A stretch of 8,201 nt of DNA from Pseudomonadales bacterium (GTDB lineage: Bacteria > Pseudomonadota > Gammaproteobacteria > Pseudomonadales > Pseudohongiellaceae). The notes under the pieces were generated by a model, which was not told where the DNA came from, searched no databases, and saw only the letters and a list, made by a program, of their open reading frames with translations. Position 1 is the first letter of the stretch. The number at the start of each line of letters is the position of its first letter. The stretch lies in the NCBI GenBank assembly GCA_031277435.1, contig JAITMI010000174.1:1-8201 (forward strand), written 5' to 3'. Shown one piece after another: positions 1 to 6,492 of the stretch. The position numbers were made by a program, and so were the translations under genes.

Positions 1-26
1 TATAAATTGATATTGAATTATTGCCA

Positions 27-1571
27 TTATTGATGATCGAAAGAACCGGGCACCAGCGCGGCGGCTTCCGCCGCGGGGTCCAGCGGGAACACGCTCCACG
101 GATAATAAAACGGCGGGCCGACGTTGGGCCAGAACGGCGTGGCCTCAAGTTCCGCCGTGGCGCCCAGCGCGCGTAATTGATCGGCCAGTTTAGTATTGGG
201 GCGGGGCCGCATCTGCAAAAAGGGCACGAAGCCGCGCGCCATCGCGTAATCGAGCGCGGTGAGGCCGTCGTGATCCTGAATGTTGATGTTGGCGCCGAGA
301 TCCACCAGCGCTTGCACTACCTGATCGTTATTGGCGCGTACCGCGTAATGCAGTGGCGCGCCGCCGCGGGTGCGCTGCAAATGATGATGCACCGCTACCA
401 CGTCGAGTTCGGCGCCGGCATCATGTAAAAGTTGCAAGGCTTGCACCAGTTCGTCCTGCGGCGCGCGGGCGCCAGCGAGCAGGGATACCGGGGTTTGCAG
501 ATCGGCTTGCGGCAGATTGGCTTCGGCGCCGTGTTCCAACAGCAGTTTGATGACGTCCAGATCGCCATTGCCCGCCGCCGCGATCAAGGGCGTGGTGCCG
601 CGCGAAAAGCCGCTGCCGCGCTGCTTGGCGGGGCGCAGGAACAATTGCATGTTGGGGTTGGCGCCGCGTTCCAAAAGCAGGCGCACAACGCTCAAGCCGT
701 CGTGCTGATTCAGCGGCTGATTGGGCGCTATGCCGGTGGCGTTGCGGTTGGCGATGGCGGTGAGCAGCGGCGCGCGGCCAAACACGTCCCATTGCTGGAT
801 GTCGGCGCCAGCGTCGATCAATTGCGTGGCGATGTCCCAATGCGCGTCGATGATGGCGAGCATGAGCGGCGACACGCCGTCGGGGTCGGGCAGGTCGAGG
901 TCCACGCCCTTGTCGATCAGCACGCTGACGCAGGCGGCGCAGTTTTCGCGGATGGCATAGAGCAGGGGAGTGAGGCCGCCGCTGTCGAGACTCTTGGCGC
1001 GGCCTTCCTTGGTAAGGTGGCGGCGGTAGTCGCGCGCGGTGGACTGAGCGTTCAAATCAGCGCCGTGGGCGATCAATAGCGCCATCATCTCGGGGTGGCT
1101 GCGCGCCGCCGCCCACATCAGGGCGGTTTGTTCGCCCCAGTTTTCGTGCGCGTTGGCGTTGGCGCCGTGTTCCAAGAGCAATTGCGCGGCATCCACCCTG
1201 CCGGTGCGCGCCACCAGCATCAGCGCGGTCTGGCCTTCGGGGTTGGGCGCTTCGACATCAACGCTGGCGGCCTGGGTGAGCAGGAGGCGCAGAATTTCGG
1301 TGTCGGCCACTTCGGCGGCAAGCTGCATGGGGTTGGAGCCGTAGAGGTTGCTGGCGTTGGGGAGGGCGCCGGCCGCGAGCAGTTGCGCCACGCGCGCGGC
1401 GTCTTGTTCGTACACGGCATAGTGCAGCGCGGTGCTGCCATCCGGGCCGCGCCAGGCGACGGCTTCGGCGGGCGGGGTGTCGCGCGCGGGCGGGTCGATG
1501 GCCAAGGCCGGTTGCGCGAGCGCGAAGCCCAGGAGCAGGGCGCATAGACGATGTGGCGTTAACTTTTGCAC
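27..1571 (-). CDS. Exported ankyrin-repeat protein, third gene of the DUF1592-DUF1552 unit
   Basis: The product is about 514 residues. It starts with a Sec signal peptide (residues 1-24: short basic n-region, hydrophobic core LCALLLGFALA, cleavage after PALA). About eleven ankyrin repeats follow, roughly at 43-75, 76-111, 112-146, 147-177, 198-230, 231-263, 264-308 (with an insertion), 325-355, 359-393, 403-433 and 434-470. Clear repeat cores include TALHYAV, TALMLVA, TPLIAAA and APLHYAV, each followed by LLL..GA-type helices. A Pro- and aromatic-rich tail (WPNVGPPFYYPW) closes the protein. I chose the GTG at 1571 over the in-frame ATG at 1721: the longer form adds 50 residues translated from inside the DUF1552 gene, with no leader character, whereas the GTG has a GGAGG six bases upstream and opens directly on the signal peptide. 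The GTG lies 1 nt after the DUF1552 stop, so coupling is likely. Ankyrin arrays bind proteins; an adaptor or inhibitor role for the two upstream products is inference. Confidence 0.88.
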   Translation of the reverse strand: MQKLTPHRLCALLLGFALAQPALAIDPPARDTPPAEAVAWRGPDGSTALHYAVYEQDAARVAQLLAAGALPNASNLYGSNPMQLAAEVADTEILRLLLTQAASVDVEAPNPEGQTALMLVARTGRVDAAQLLLEHGANANAHENWGEQTALMWAAARSHPEMMALLIAHGADLNAQSTARDYRRHLTKEGRAKSLDSGGLTPLLYAIRENCAACVSVLIDKGVDLDLPDPDGVSPLMLAIIDAHWDIATQLIDAGADIQQWDVFGRAPLLTAIANRNATGIAPNQPLNQHDGLSVVRLLLERGANPNMQLFLRPAKQRGSGFSRGTTPLIAAAGNGDLDVIKLLLEHGAEANLPQADLQTPVSLLAGARAPQDELVQALQLLHDAGAELDVVAVHHHLQRTRGGAPLHYAVRANNDQVVQALVDLGANINIQDHDGLTALDYAMARGFVPFLQMRPRPNTKLADQLRALGATAELEATPFWPNVGPPFYYPWSVFPLDPAAEAAALVPGSFDHQ

Positions 1572-1572
1572 C

Positions 1573-2850
1573 TCAAACCTCCGCAAAGGCGCCAGTGCTG
1601 TCGGCGAAGCTGTCGAGTTCCATGCCGGCTTTTTCCAGCATGGTGTGCAGGATGCGCGCGTGCGGCGTGTCTTGCGGATAGGCCAAATGCTGGCCGCCCT
1701 TGATACCGCCGCCTTTGCCAACCAGTACCTGGGGCAAGGGGTCGTTGTTGTGCACGTCGCTGTTGCTCATGTTGCTGCCGAACAGAATGATGCTGTGATC
1801 GAGCAGCGAGCCGTCGCCGTCGGGAATTTGCGCCAGGCGCTCGGCGAATTTGGCGAAACGCTCGGTATGATAACGCTGCACGCGGATCAAGCGTTCAAAT
1901 TTGCTGGGGTCGTTCTGGTGATGCGACAGCGGGTGGAAGGCTTCTTCCACGCCCACCACCGAATACACGCGCATACTGGCTTCCTTCACCATGCGCAGCG
2001 AGGCGATGTTGGTCTGGCCGGTCTGCCAGGCCAGCGCCATCATTTCAAATTGAATGTCGAGCAATTCGCCGAAATCATCCGGAGGGCCGATGGGCGCTTC
2101 GGGCAGGCCGTCGAGATCGCGCGCGCCTTCCTCCAGTTTTTGAATGCGGCGTTCAATTTCGCGCACCGAGTCAAGATAGTCGGCGACGCGCACGCGGTCG
2201 GCGGGGTCGAGTTTGCGGTTGAGGCTGACGGTGGCGTCCTTCACGTAATCGAGCAGGCTGGTGCTTTGTTGCAGGATGGCGATGCGCTCGTCGTAGGTGT
2301 CGCCCTGGCCGAACATGGTGTAGAAGACGCGGCGCGGGTTGCCTTCCATCGGCAAGGGTTGCTGCGGCGTGCGGTAGGACACGGCGCCGCCCGGTTCGCC
2401 GCATAGTTCCAGCGAGGGCAGGGGGGTGTTCTGGCCGATGTAGCGCGCGGCGAGCTGGTCGGCGGTGATGCCTTTGAGATCGCGGTCACGGTCGTTGGGG
2501 TTGACGCAGGAGAGCCAGGTTTCCTCGATGATGCCGTGCGGGTTGGTGCTTTCGCCGCCTTTGTTGCGCAGGCCGCTCACCACGGTGACGTAGTCACGCA
2601 CCTTGGCGAGCGGTTCGAGGATCGGCGAAAAAGTGAAGTTGGCGCCTTGCTGCTCTGGCACCCAGGCGTGCATCACCGCGCCGTGCGGAAAGTAGATGAA
2701 GCCGAGCCGCGTTTGCGGCAGGGCGGCGCTTTGCGCCAGCGCGCCGGAGGCGGGGATCATGGCGTCGAGCAGCGGCAGGCCCAGGGCGATGCCAGTGCCG
2801 CGCAAGACGGTACGGCGGGACAGGTGCTTGTTGCTGTTGAACATGCTCAT
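1573..2850 (-). CDS. DUF1552 (HXXSHH) family protein, Tat-exported
   Basis: The product is 425 residues and matches the DUF1552 family (Pfam PF07586, named HXXSHH). A twin-arginine signal is visible: SRRTVLRG at residues 11-18, a hydrophobic stretch to about 30, and a likely cleavage after SGALA near 39. The family motif is present as HPLSHH at residues 306-311. The segment FGSNMSNSDVHNNDPLP (357-373) resembles the conserved late motif of the family. Tat export implies folding in the cytoplasm, often around a cofactor or metal; that this protein carries one is inference. Function is unknown. DUF1501/DUF1552 proteins are frequently paired with planctomycete-type cytochrome-domain proteins, as here. 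The ATG at 2850 follows the DUF1592 stop by 2 nt and has GGAGG nine bases upstream (2860-2864). A second in-frame ATG at 2844 lies too far from it. Confidence 0.93.
   Translation of the reverse strand: MSMFNSNKHLSRRTVLRGTGIALGLPLLDAMIPASGALAQSAALPQTRLGFIYFPHGAVMHAWVPEQQGANFTFSPILEPLAKVRDYVTVVSGLRNKGGESTNPHGIIEETWLSCVNPNDRDRDLKGITADQLAARYIGQNTPLPSLELCGEPGGAVSYRTPQQPLPMEGNPRRVFYTMFGQGDTYDERIAILQQSTSLLDYVKDATVSLNRKLDPADRVRVADYLDSVREIERRIQKLEEGARDLDGLPEAPIGPPDDFGELLDIQFEMMALAWQTGQTNIASLRMVKEASMRVYSVVGVEEAFHPLSHHQNDPSKFERLIRVQRYHTERFAKFAERLAQIPDGDGSLLDHSIILFGSNMSNSDVHNNDPLPQVLVGKGGGIKGGQHLAYPQDTPHARILHTMLEKAGMELDSFADSTGAFAEV
1578..1582 (-). promoter_or_regulatory. Ribosome binding site that sets the ankyrin gene start
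   Basis: On the minus strand GGAGG lies six bases before the GTG at 1571, inside the last codons of the DUF1552 gene. It supports the short start over the in-frame ATG at 1721. Confidence 0.7.
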
Positions 2851-2852
2851 GC

Positions 2853-5327
2853 TCAGAGTCCTCCGGTTTGTAAGGTGGCGGGTGCGTCAGTGGCGCTCAG
2901 CCCTTCGCGCAGGCGGAAGGCGTCGCTGGTGACGATGTGGTAAACGATGCTTTCAAAACGGTAATCATCAGCGGCGGCGGCGCGCAGGATGGCGCGCACG
3001 GTGGGCATGTCGCGCCAGGTGAGCTCGCGGCCCAGGCCATAGGTCATCAGGTTTTCGATCAAGGTTTGCACGAACATGTCGCTGCGCGCCACCAGGGCCG
3101 CGCGCAGATCGGCGGGGCCGTCGATGGCCTTGCCGTCGGGCAATACGCCGGAAGCGTCGATGGCGGTGAGGGTGTCGCGGTCGAAGCCGCGGAACTGGCC
3201 TACGCTGTCGAAGTTTTCCAGCGCCATGCCGAGCGGGTCCATCACGCCGTGGCAGGCAAAACAAGTAGGGTTGGCGCGATGCTGTTCGAGCCGTTCGCGT
3301 ACCGTGCGCGCCGGGCCGCCGCCGCCGTTTTCCGGCAGGGCTTCCACGTTGGGCGGGGGAGCGGCGGGCGGCGTGCCGAGCAGGCGTTCCAGAATCCAGG
3401 CGCCGCGCAAAACCGGCGAGGTGCGGTTGGGGTTGGCGGTGAGCATCAGGATCGCGCCCTTGCCAAGCAGGCCGTAACGGTTTTCGTCACTCAGTTGCAC
3501 CTTGCGGAAGCGGCTGCCCTTGATGTCGGTGATGCCGTAGTGCATGGCCAGGCGTTCGTTAAGATAGGTGTAGTCAGCATCCAATAGTTTGGTCACCGGC
3601 TGGTCGCCGCGCAGCACGCTGTCGATGAACAGGCTCAGTTCTTCCTTGAACAAGGGGCGCGGGTCGAGGAAGTTGCTGGCGTAGGGAAAGAGGCCACGGT
3701 TGGGTACGATTTCATCGAGCTTGGCGAGGTTCAGCCACTGAAAGGCGAAATCGTCCACCAGAGTTTTGGCGCGCGGATCGGCCAAGAGGCGATGGATTTG
3801 CTCGCGCAGCGCCGCGTCGTCATGCAATTGACCGGCGTTGGCGAGCGTCAAGAGTTCATCGTCCGGCAGGCTGCTCCAGAGGAAGAATGACAGGCGCGAG
3901 GCGAGTTCCAGATCGTTCAGTTCTAAAGTGTCACCATCATTGCCGCCAACTTCGGCGCGGTACAAAAAGTGCGGGCTCACCAGGATCGCGCTCAAGGCTT
4001 CGCGCACGCCGCTTTCAAAATCGCCGCTGGCGCGGCTTTGGTCGTAAAAGCCGAGCAGGGCATCCATGTCTTCCTGCGCGAGCGGGCGGCGGAAGGCGCG
4101 GGCGGCGAGGTTGGCGATGATTTCTTCGGCGCAGGCGCGTTCCTCGGCGTCTTCGCGCGGGTAGCATTGGAAGATGTGCTGGCGGCTGGCCGAATCGCTC
4201 ATTCCAGTAACACTCAAGGGGCCGCGCACCTGCAAGGCGTGGATGGCGTGCAGGCGGTCCTGGCCGCCTTCGAGCGCGGCAATGCTGTTGCGTTCGTCGC
4301 TTTCGGCGAAGCTGCGCTGGATGAAGGTGACGGTGATTTCATGCTGACCGGCGGTGGCCGGAAAACGGATTTTGCGCAGGCGGTCGTTGATTTGCGCCAC
4401 CGCGTCGTCCTGAATTTGGTCGATGGCTTTGTGGTCGGCTTCGCCGCCAACCGTGGTGCGGAAAAATTCCTCGCCGTCGAGCAGCGCCACCACGGTGTTT
4501 TCAAATTCCATGTTAGGCACTTCGCGCGCCAGCGCCAGATCGCCGATAGTCAGTTCGTATTCGCCATCGGCGAGGAAGTTATAGCTGACGTTCATGCCGC
4601 CGCGCGTGCCGAAGGGCATGCCTTCGTTGTGGCGCTGCTGCGAGCCGGTGCCGGGCGTACCGCGCGGCGGCAGCGAGATAATCATGTCGGCGACGTTGCC
4701 GTAAGTCTGCATGATCGGAATCGGGCGGCGGTCGCCCACCGCGTCATGCGCGATGGTGCGCGCGGCGCTGAGATATTGATCGATAAAAGTAGGGCTCACT
4801 TGCAGCGCGGCGGCGTTGTTGTCGTAACCGCCTTTGAGATCGTCGCGCGGCAAGAGCGCGGCGGCGTCGATTTCCAAACCCAAAAGATCGCGGATGGCGT
4901 TCTGATATTCGCGGCGGTTGAGCCGGCGCAGCGGCACGCGGCCAGCGGGAGCAGCGGTGGCCGCGGCATCAAGCGAATCGGCCAGCCAGGAGGCCAGCGC
5001 CGCTACCTGCTCATTGCTCGGACGCTCGGCGCCCGGCGGCGGCATCAGCCCGCCGCGCAATTTGCGGATGGCTTGTTCAAAGGCGGCGGCATCGTGGCCG
5101 AGGTCGTTGGGGTCGAGCAGATCGAAGGCCAATTGACCAGCCCAATCGGTGGTGTTGTGGCACTCCATGCAGTATTGCTCAACCACGCCCCACTGTCCTG
5201 GGGCTTGTCCGTCTTGCGCTTCTTGCGCCAACGCCGCCGCGCTCAAGCCGCTCAGCAGCAAGGGCAACAGGCGCAGAGCGCTGGGGAAGGGAGTGGAAGA
5301 AAGGTTTTTACCGCGCGTCTTGGTCAT
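2853..5327 (-). CDS. DUF1592-type multidomain protein with two c-type heme motifs (PSCyt1-PSD3-PSD5-PSD4-PSCyt3-PSD2)
   Basis: The product is 824 residues, a planctomycete-type cytochrome/DUF1592 protein. Residues 1 to about 34 form a Sec signal peptide (RLLPLLLSGLSAAALA). CMECH at 53-57 is a c-type heme motif in a PSCyt1-like region. PLRRLNRREYQNAIRDLLG at 132-150 opens DUF1587 (PSD3). A region at about 200-375, with GEYELTIGDL and HEITVTFIQR, looks like a beta-rich, possibly carbohydrate-binding insert. DUF1595 lies at about 397-457 (ARAFRRPLAQEDM), DUF1592 at about 465-595 (SRLSFFLWSSLPDDELL), DUF1588 at about 612-712 (LTANPNRTSPVLRGAWIL) with a second heme motif CFACH at 689-693, and DUF1585 at about 726-806. 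Covalent heme attachment in the periplasm is expected from the motifs; the enzymatic role is unknown. The first ATG has only a weak ribosome site but gives a good leader. The gene heads the three-gene unit. Confidence 0.94.
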   Translation of the reverse strand: MTKTRGKNLSSTPFPSALRLLPLLLSGLSAAALAQEAQDGQAPGQWGVVEQYCMECHNTTDWAGQLAFDLLDPNDLGHDAAAFEQAIRKLRGGLMPPPGAERPSNEQVAALASWLADSLDAAATAAPAGRVPLRRLNRREYQNAIRDLLGLEIDAAALLPRDDLKGGYDNNAAALQVSPTFIDQYLSAARTIAHDAVGDRRPIPIMQTYGNVADMIISLPPRGTPGTGSQQRHNEGMPFGTRGGMNVSYNFLADGEYELTIGDLALAREVPNMEFENTVVALLDGEEFFRTTVGGEADHKAIDQIQDDAVAQINDRLRKIRFPATAGQHEITVTFIQRSFAESDERNSIAALEGGQDRLHAIHALQVRGPLSVTGMSDSASRQHIFQCYPREDAEERACAEEIIANLAARAFRRPLAQEDMDALLGFYDQSRASGDFESGVREALSAILVSPHFLYRAEVGGNDGDTLELNDLELASRLSFFLWSSLPDDELLTLANAGQLHDDAALREQIHRLLADPRAKTLVDDFAFQWLNLAKLDEIVPNRGLFPYASNFLDPRPLFKEELSLFIDSVLRGDQPVTKLLDADYTYLNERLAMHYGITDIKGSRFRKVQLSDENRYGLLGKGAILMLTANPNRTSPVLRGAWILERLLGTPPAAPPPNVEALPENGGGGPARTVRERLEQHRANPTCFACHGVMDPLGMALENFDSVGQFRGFDRDTLTAIDASGVLPDGKAIDGPADLRAALVARSDMFVQTLIENLMTYGLGRELTWRDMPTVRAILRAAAADDYRFESIVYHIVTSDAFRLREGLSATDAPATLQTGGL

Positions 5328-5384
5328 TATTCTGCTGCGCCTCTGATGCCGCCAAGGGTTTGACCTGCATGGGATTGATACTCG

Positions 5385-5413
5385 ATTGTGCAGTCAGTGA
5401 ACCGGCTTGTCTA
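5385..5413 (-). promoter_or_regulatory. Candidate sigma70 promoter for the DUF1592-DUF1552-ankyrin unit
   Basis: Read on the minus strand, TAGACA (5408-5413) is five of six to the -35 consensus and CACAAT (5385-5390) is four of six to the -10, separated by exactly 17 bp. A transcript would start near 5378 and carry a leader of about 50 nt before the ATG at 5327. Consensus matching by eye only. Confidence 0.4.
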
Positions 5414-5430
5414 CCATGTTATGGGCGGTT

Positions 5431-5464
5431 GTTGATGGAGCTTGTTGATAGAGCTTGTTGATGG
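5431..5464. repeat. 13-bp tandem repeat, about 2.5 copies
   Basis: GTTGATGGAGCTT (5431-5443) is followed by GTTGATAGAGCTT (5444-5456, one mismatch) and a partial third copy GTTGATGG (5457-5464). It lies in the 178-bp gap between the HbpS-like gene and the DUF1592 gene, just upstream of the candidate promoter. It could be a regulator-binding array or replication slippage; nothing in the sequence decides. Confidence 0.6.
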
Positions 5465-5473
5465 GGGCCTTGA

Positions 5474-5499
5474 TGCGTCGCGGCTGGCACCGCGACGCA
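5474..5499 (-). terminator. Strong GC hairpin after the HbpS-like gene, possible terminator
   Basis: A perfect 10-bp stem (TGCGTCGCGG pairing with CCGCGACGCA) with a six-base loop starts 6 nt past the stop of the HbpS-like gene. On the minus strand it is not followed by a T run, so it is not a textbook intrinsic terminator. It could pause polymerase or protect an mRNA 3' end. It supports placing the HbpS-like gene and the DUF1592 unit in separate transcripts. Confidence 0.4.
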
Positions 5500-5505
5500 C
5501 TTCGC

Positions 5506-6024
5506 TCAGTTCAGCGCAACCTTCGCCAGCGCCGCGGTGATGCAAGCCTCATCCTTATCGCCGCCGGGCGCGCCCGAGACGGCAAAAGCGCCGATGATCG
5601 CATCGCCATTTTTGATCAGAACCGCGCCCTGACGCGCCGTGCCGATGGCGGGGTCAGCTTTGATTTCAGCATCAAACGCGGCATCGTTCCTGGCTTTTTC
5701 CGCCACCTCGCCGGAAGACATCTGGTACTTCAGCGCCGCCGCCACCTTGCTCCTGGCCACCCCTTGCGTGCGCAGCGCCGCGCCGTCTCCGGAGAGCAGC
5801 ACCACCGTTTCGCCGTCGGCATCGGTAATCAGCACCGTCACTTTGTAGCCATCAGCGGCGCACGCGGCAACGGCAGCCTGCGCCGCTTCGACTGCGGGAG
5901 TGAGCGCCGGGGCCGCGGCGCGCGGCGCCGGAGCAGGCGCGGCGGGCGCTTGCGCCAGGGCGGTAGTTACGCTCAGCGAAGCGAGCACGCAAAGCGCGGT
6001 ATTCATCAGAGGAAATCGTTTCAT
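5506..6024 (-). CDS. Exported GlcG/HbpS-family (heme-binding-like) protein
   Basis: The product is 172 residues. Residues 1-24 are a signal peptide cleaved after TTALA, followed by an Ala/Pro linker (about 25-41). The GlcG/HbpS domain (Pfam PF03928) fills the rest: VTVLITDADGETVVLL near 62-77, ARSKVAAALKY near 90-100, and the family hallmark SGAPGGDKDEAC near 151-162. HbpS from Streptomyces is an extracellular heme-binding, redox-sensing protein; whether this copy binds heme is inference. I chose the ATG at 6024. A TTG at 6048 adds eight residues but no better leader, and a later ATG (6006) loses the basic n-region. The heme link could suit the diheme protein gene 178 bp downstream, but the hairpin between them argues against one transcript. 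Its upstream DNA runs directly into the higB relic. Confidence 0.88.
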   Translation of the reverse strand: MKRFPLMNTALCVLASLSVTTALAQAPAAPAPAPRAAAPALTPAVEAAQAAVAACAADGYKVTVLITDADGETVVLLSGDGAALRTQGVARSKVAAALKYQMSSGEVAEKARNDAAFDAEIKADPAIGTARQGAVLIKNGDAIIGAFAVSGAPGGDKDEACITAALAKVALN

Positions 6025-6086
6025 GGTTATCAACCTACTAGTTAGCAAATGGAAAGAGGGAACTGACGGTTGTGCTTCGAGCGCGC

Positions 6087-6196
6087 AGAGACTACCGCTT
6101 TCATGCGGAAACAGGCAACCGCTGGCGGGTGCGGCATGATTTATGATCGCCTATGATGTTGAAATCGTTGATTACCACCCAAAAGGCAGATCATGA
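6087..6196 (+). pseudogene. higB: Decayed HigB toxin relic
   Basis: The reading frame ending at TGA 6194-6196 gives AYDVEIVDYHPKGRS (6149-6193), which matches the highly conserved C-terminal end of HigB/RelE-like toxins (typically GDAYDVEIVDYH). It overlaps the higA start as ATGA, the usual higB-higA arrangement. Just upstream, in a different frame, 6117-6143 reads NRWRVRHDL, resembling the toxin segment N.(Q)WRICF. The two pieces are one base out of register and about two residues short, with stops TGA at 6137-6139 and 6144-6146 breaking the two frames. The roughly 60 N-terminal residues expected of a toxin of about 90 residues are absent, and the HbpS-like gene starts where they should lie. 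A 17-residue ORF from ATG 6143 remains open and could act only as a leader for higA. The left boundary is approximate. Confidence 0.62.
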
Positions 6197-6492
6197 CTAA
6201 GAAATTGGCCCCAATCTATCCAGGCGAAATCTTACAGGAAGAGTTTTTGACCCCTCTGGGAATAAGCAAATACCGTCTGGCCAAGGAAATTGGCGTTCCG
6301 GCGCAGCGTATTGGTGAAATCGTTGCTGGCCGTCGCGGTATTACCGCGGATACTGATTTGCGGTTATGTAAATTCTTTGGCCTGTCCGATGGCTACTGGC
6401 TACGCGGGCAAGCACGCTTTGACACGGAAACCGCGAAAGACGCGCTGGCTGATGAGCTGGCGCGAATTCGCCGCTGGCCTGATGCGGCTTGA
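6193..6492 (+). CDS. higA: HigA-family antitoxin, XRE-type repressor
   Basis: The product is 99 residues, the usual length for HigA. It has the family opening IYPGEILQEEFLTPLGIS (8-25), an XRE helix-turn-helix at about 25-75 (KYRLAKEIGVPAQRIGEIVAGRRGITADTDLRLCKFFG), and the typical following segment DGYWLRGQARFDTETA. HigA proteins neutralise the mRNA-cleaving HigB toxin by direct binding and repress their own promoter. Here the partner toxin is reduced to a relic ending in an ATGA overlap with this start, so this is an orphan antitoxin. The start has an AAGG-type ribosome site about five bases upstream (within the relic). The frame is intact, so it may persist as a stand-alone regulator or anti-toxin for other HigB copies; that is inference. 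Confidence 0.92.
   Translation: MTKKLAPIYPGEILQEEFLTPLGISKYRLAKEIGVPAQRIGEIVAGRRGITADTDLRLCKFFGLSDGYWLRGQARFDTETAKDALADELARIRRWPDAA

Noticed and set aside
432..1079. 215-codon plus-strand open frame opposite the ankyrin repeats
   Set aside because: It mirrors the ankyrin repeat periodicity on the other strand and has no independent protein features.
360..1560. Repeated GTGTTCCA- and GGCGCCG-like words suggesting a DNA repeat array
   Set aside because: They are codon-level echoes of the ankyrin repeat motif (LLLE.GA), not an independent nucleotide repeat or CRISPR array.
1432..2406. 324-codon plus-strand open frame opposite the DUF1552 and ankyrin genes
   Set aside because: It crosses the boundary of two well-supported minus-strand genes and its product is low-complexity with no recognisable domain.
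3969..5363. 464-codon plus-strand open frame opposite the DUF1592 gene
   Set aside because: It is fully antisense to a gene with unmistakable heme and DUF motifs, has no family features, and such long antisense frames are expected from high-GC codon bias.
5455..6045. 196-codon plus-strand open frame opposite the HbpS-like gene
   Set aside because: It is Arg/Gly-rich shadow sequence; the minus strand carries the conserved SGAPGGDKDEAC motif and a signal peptide.
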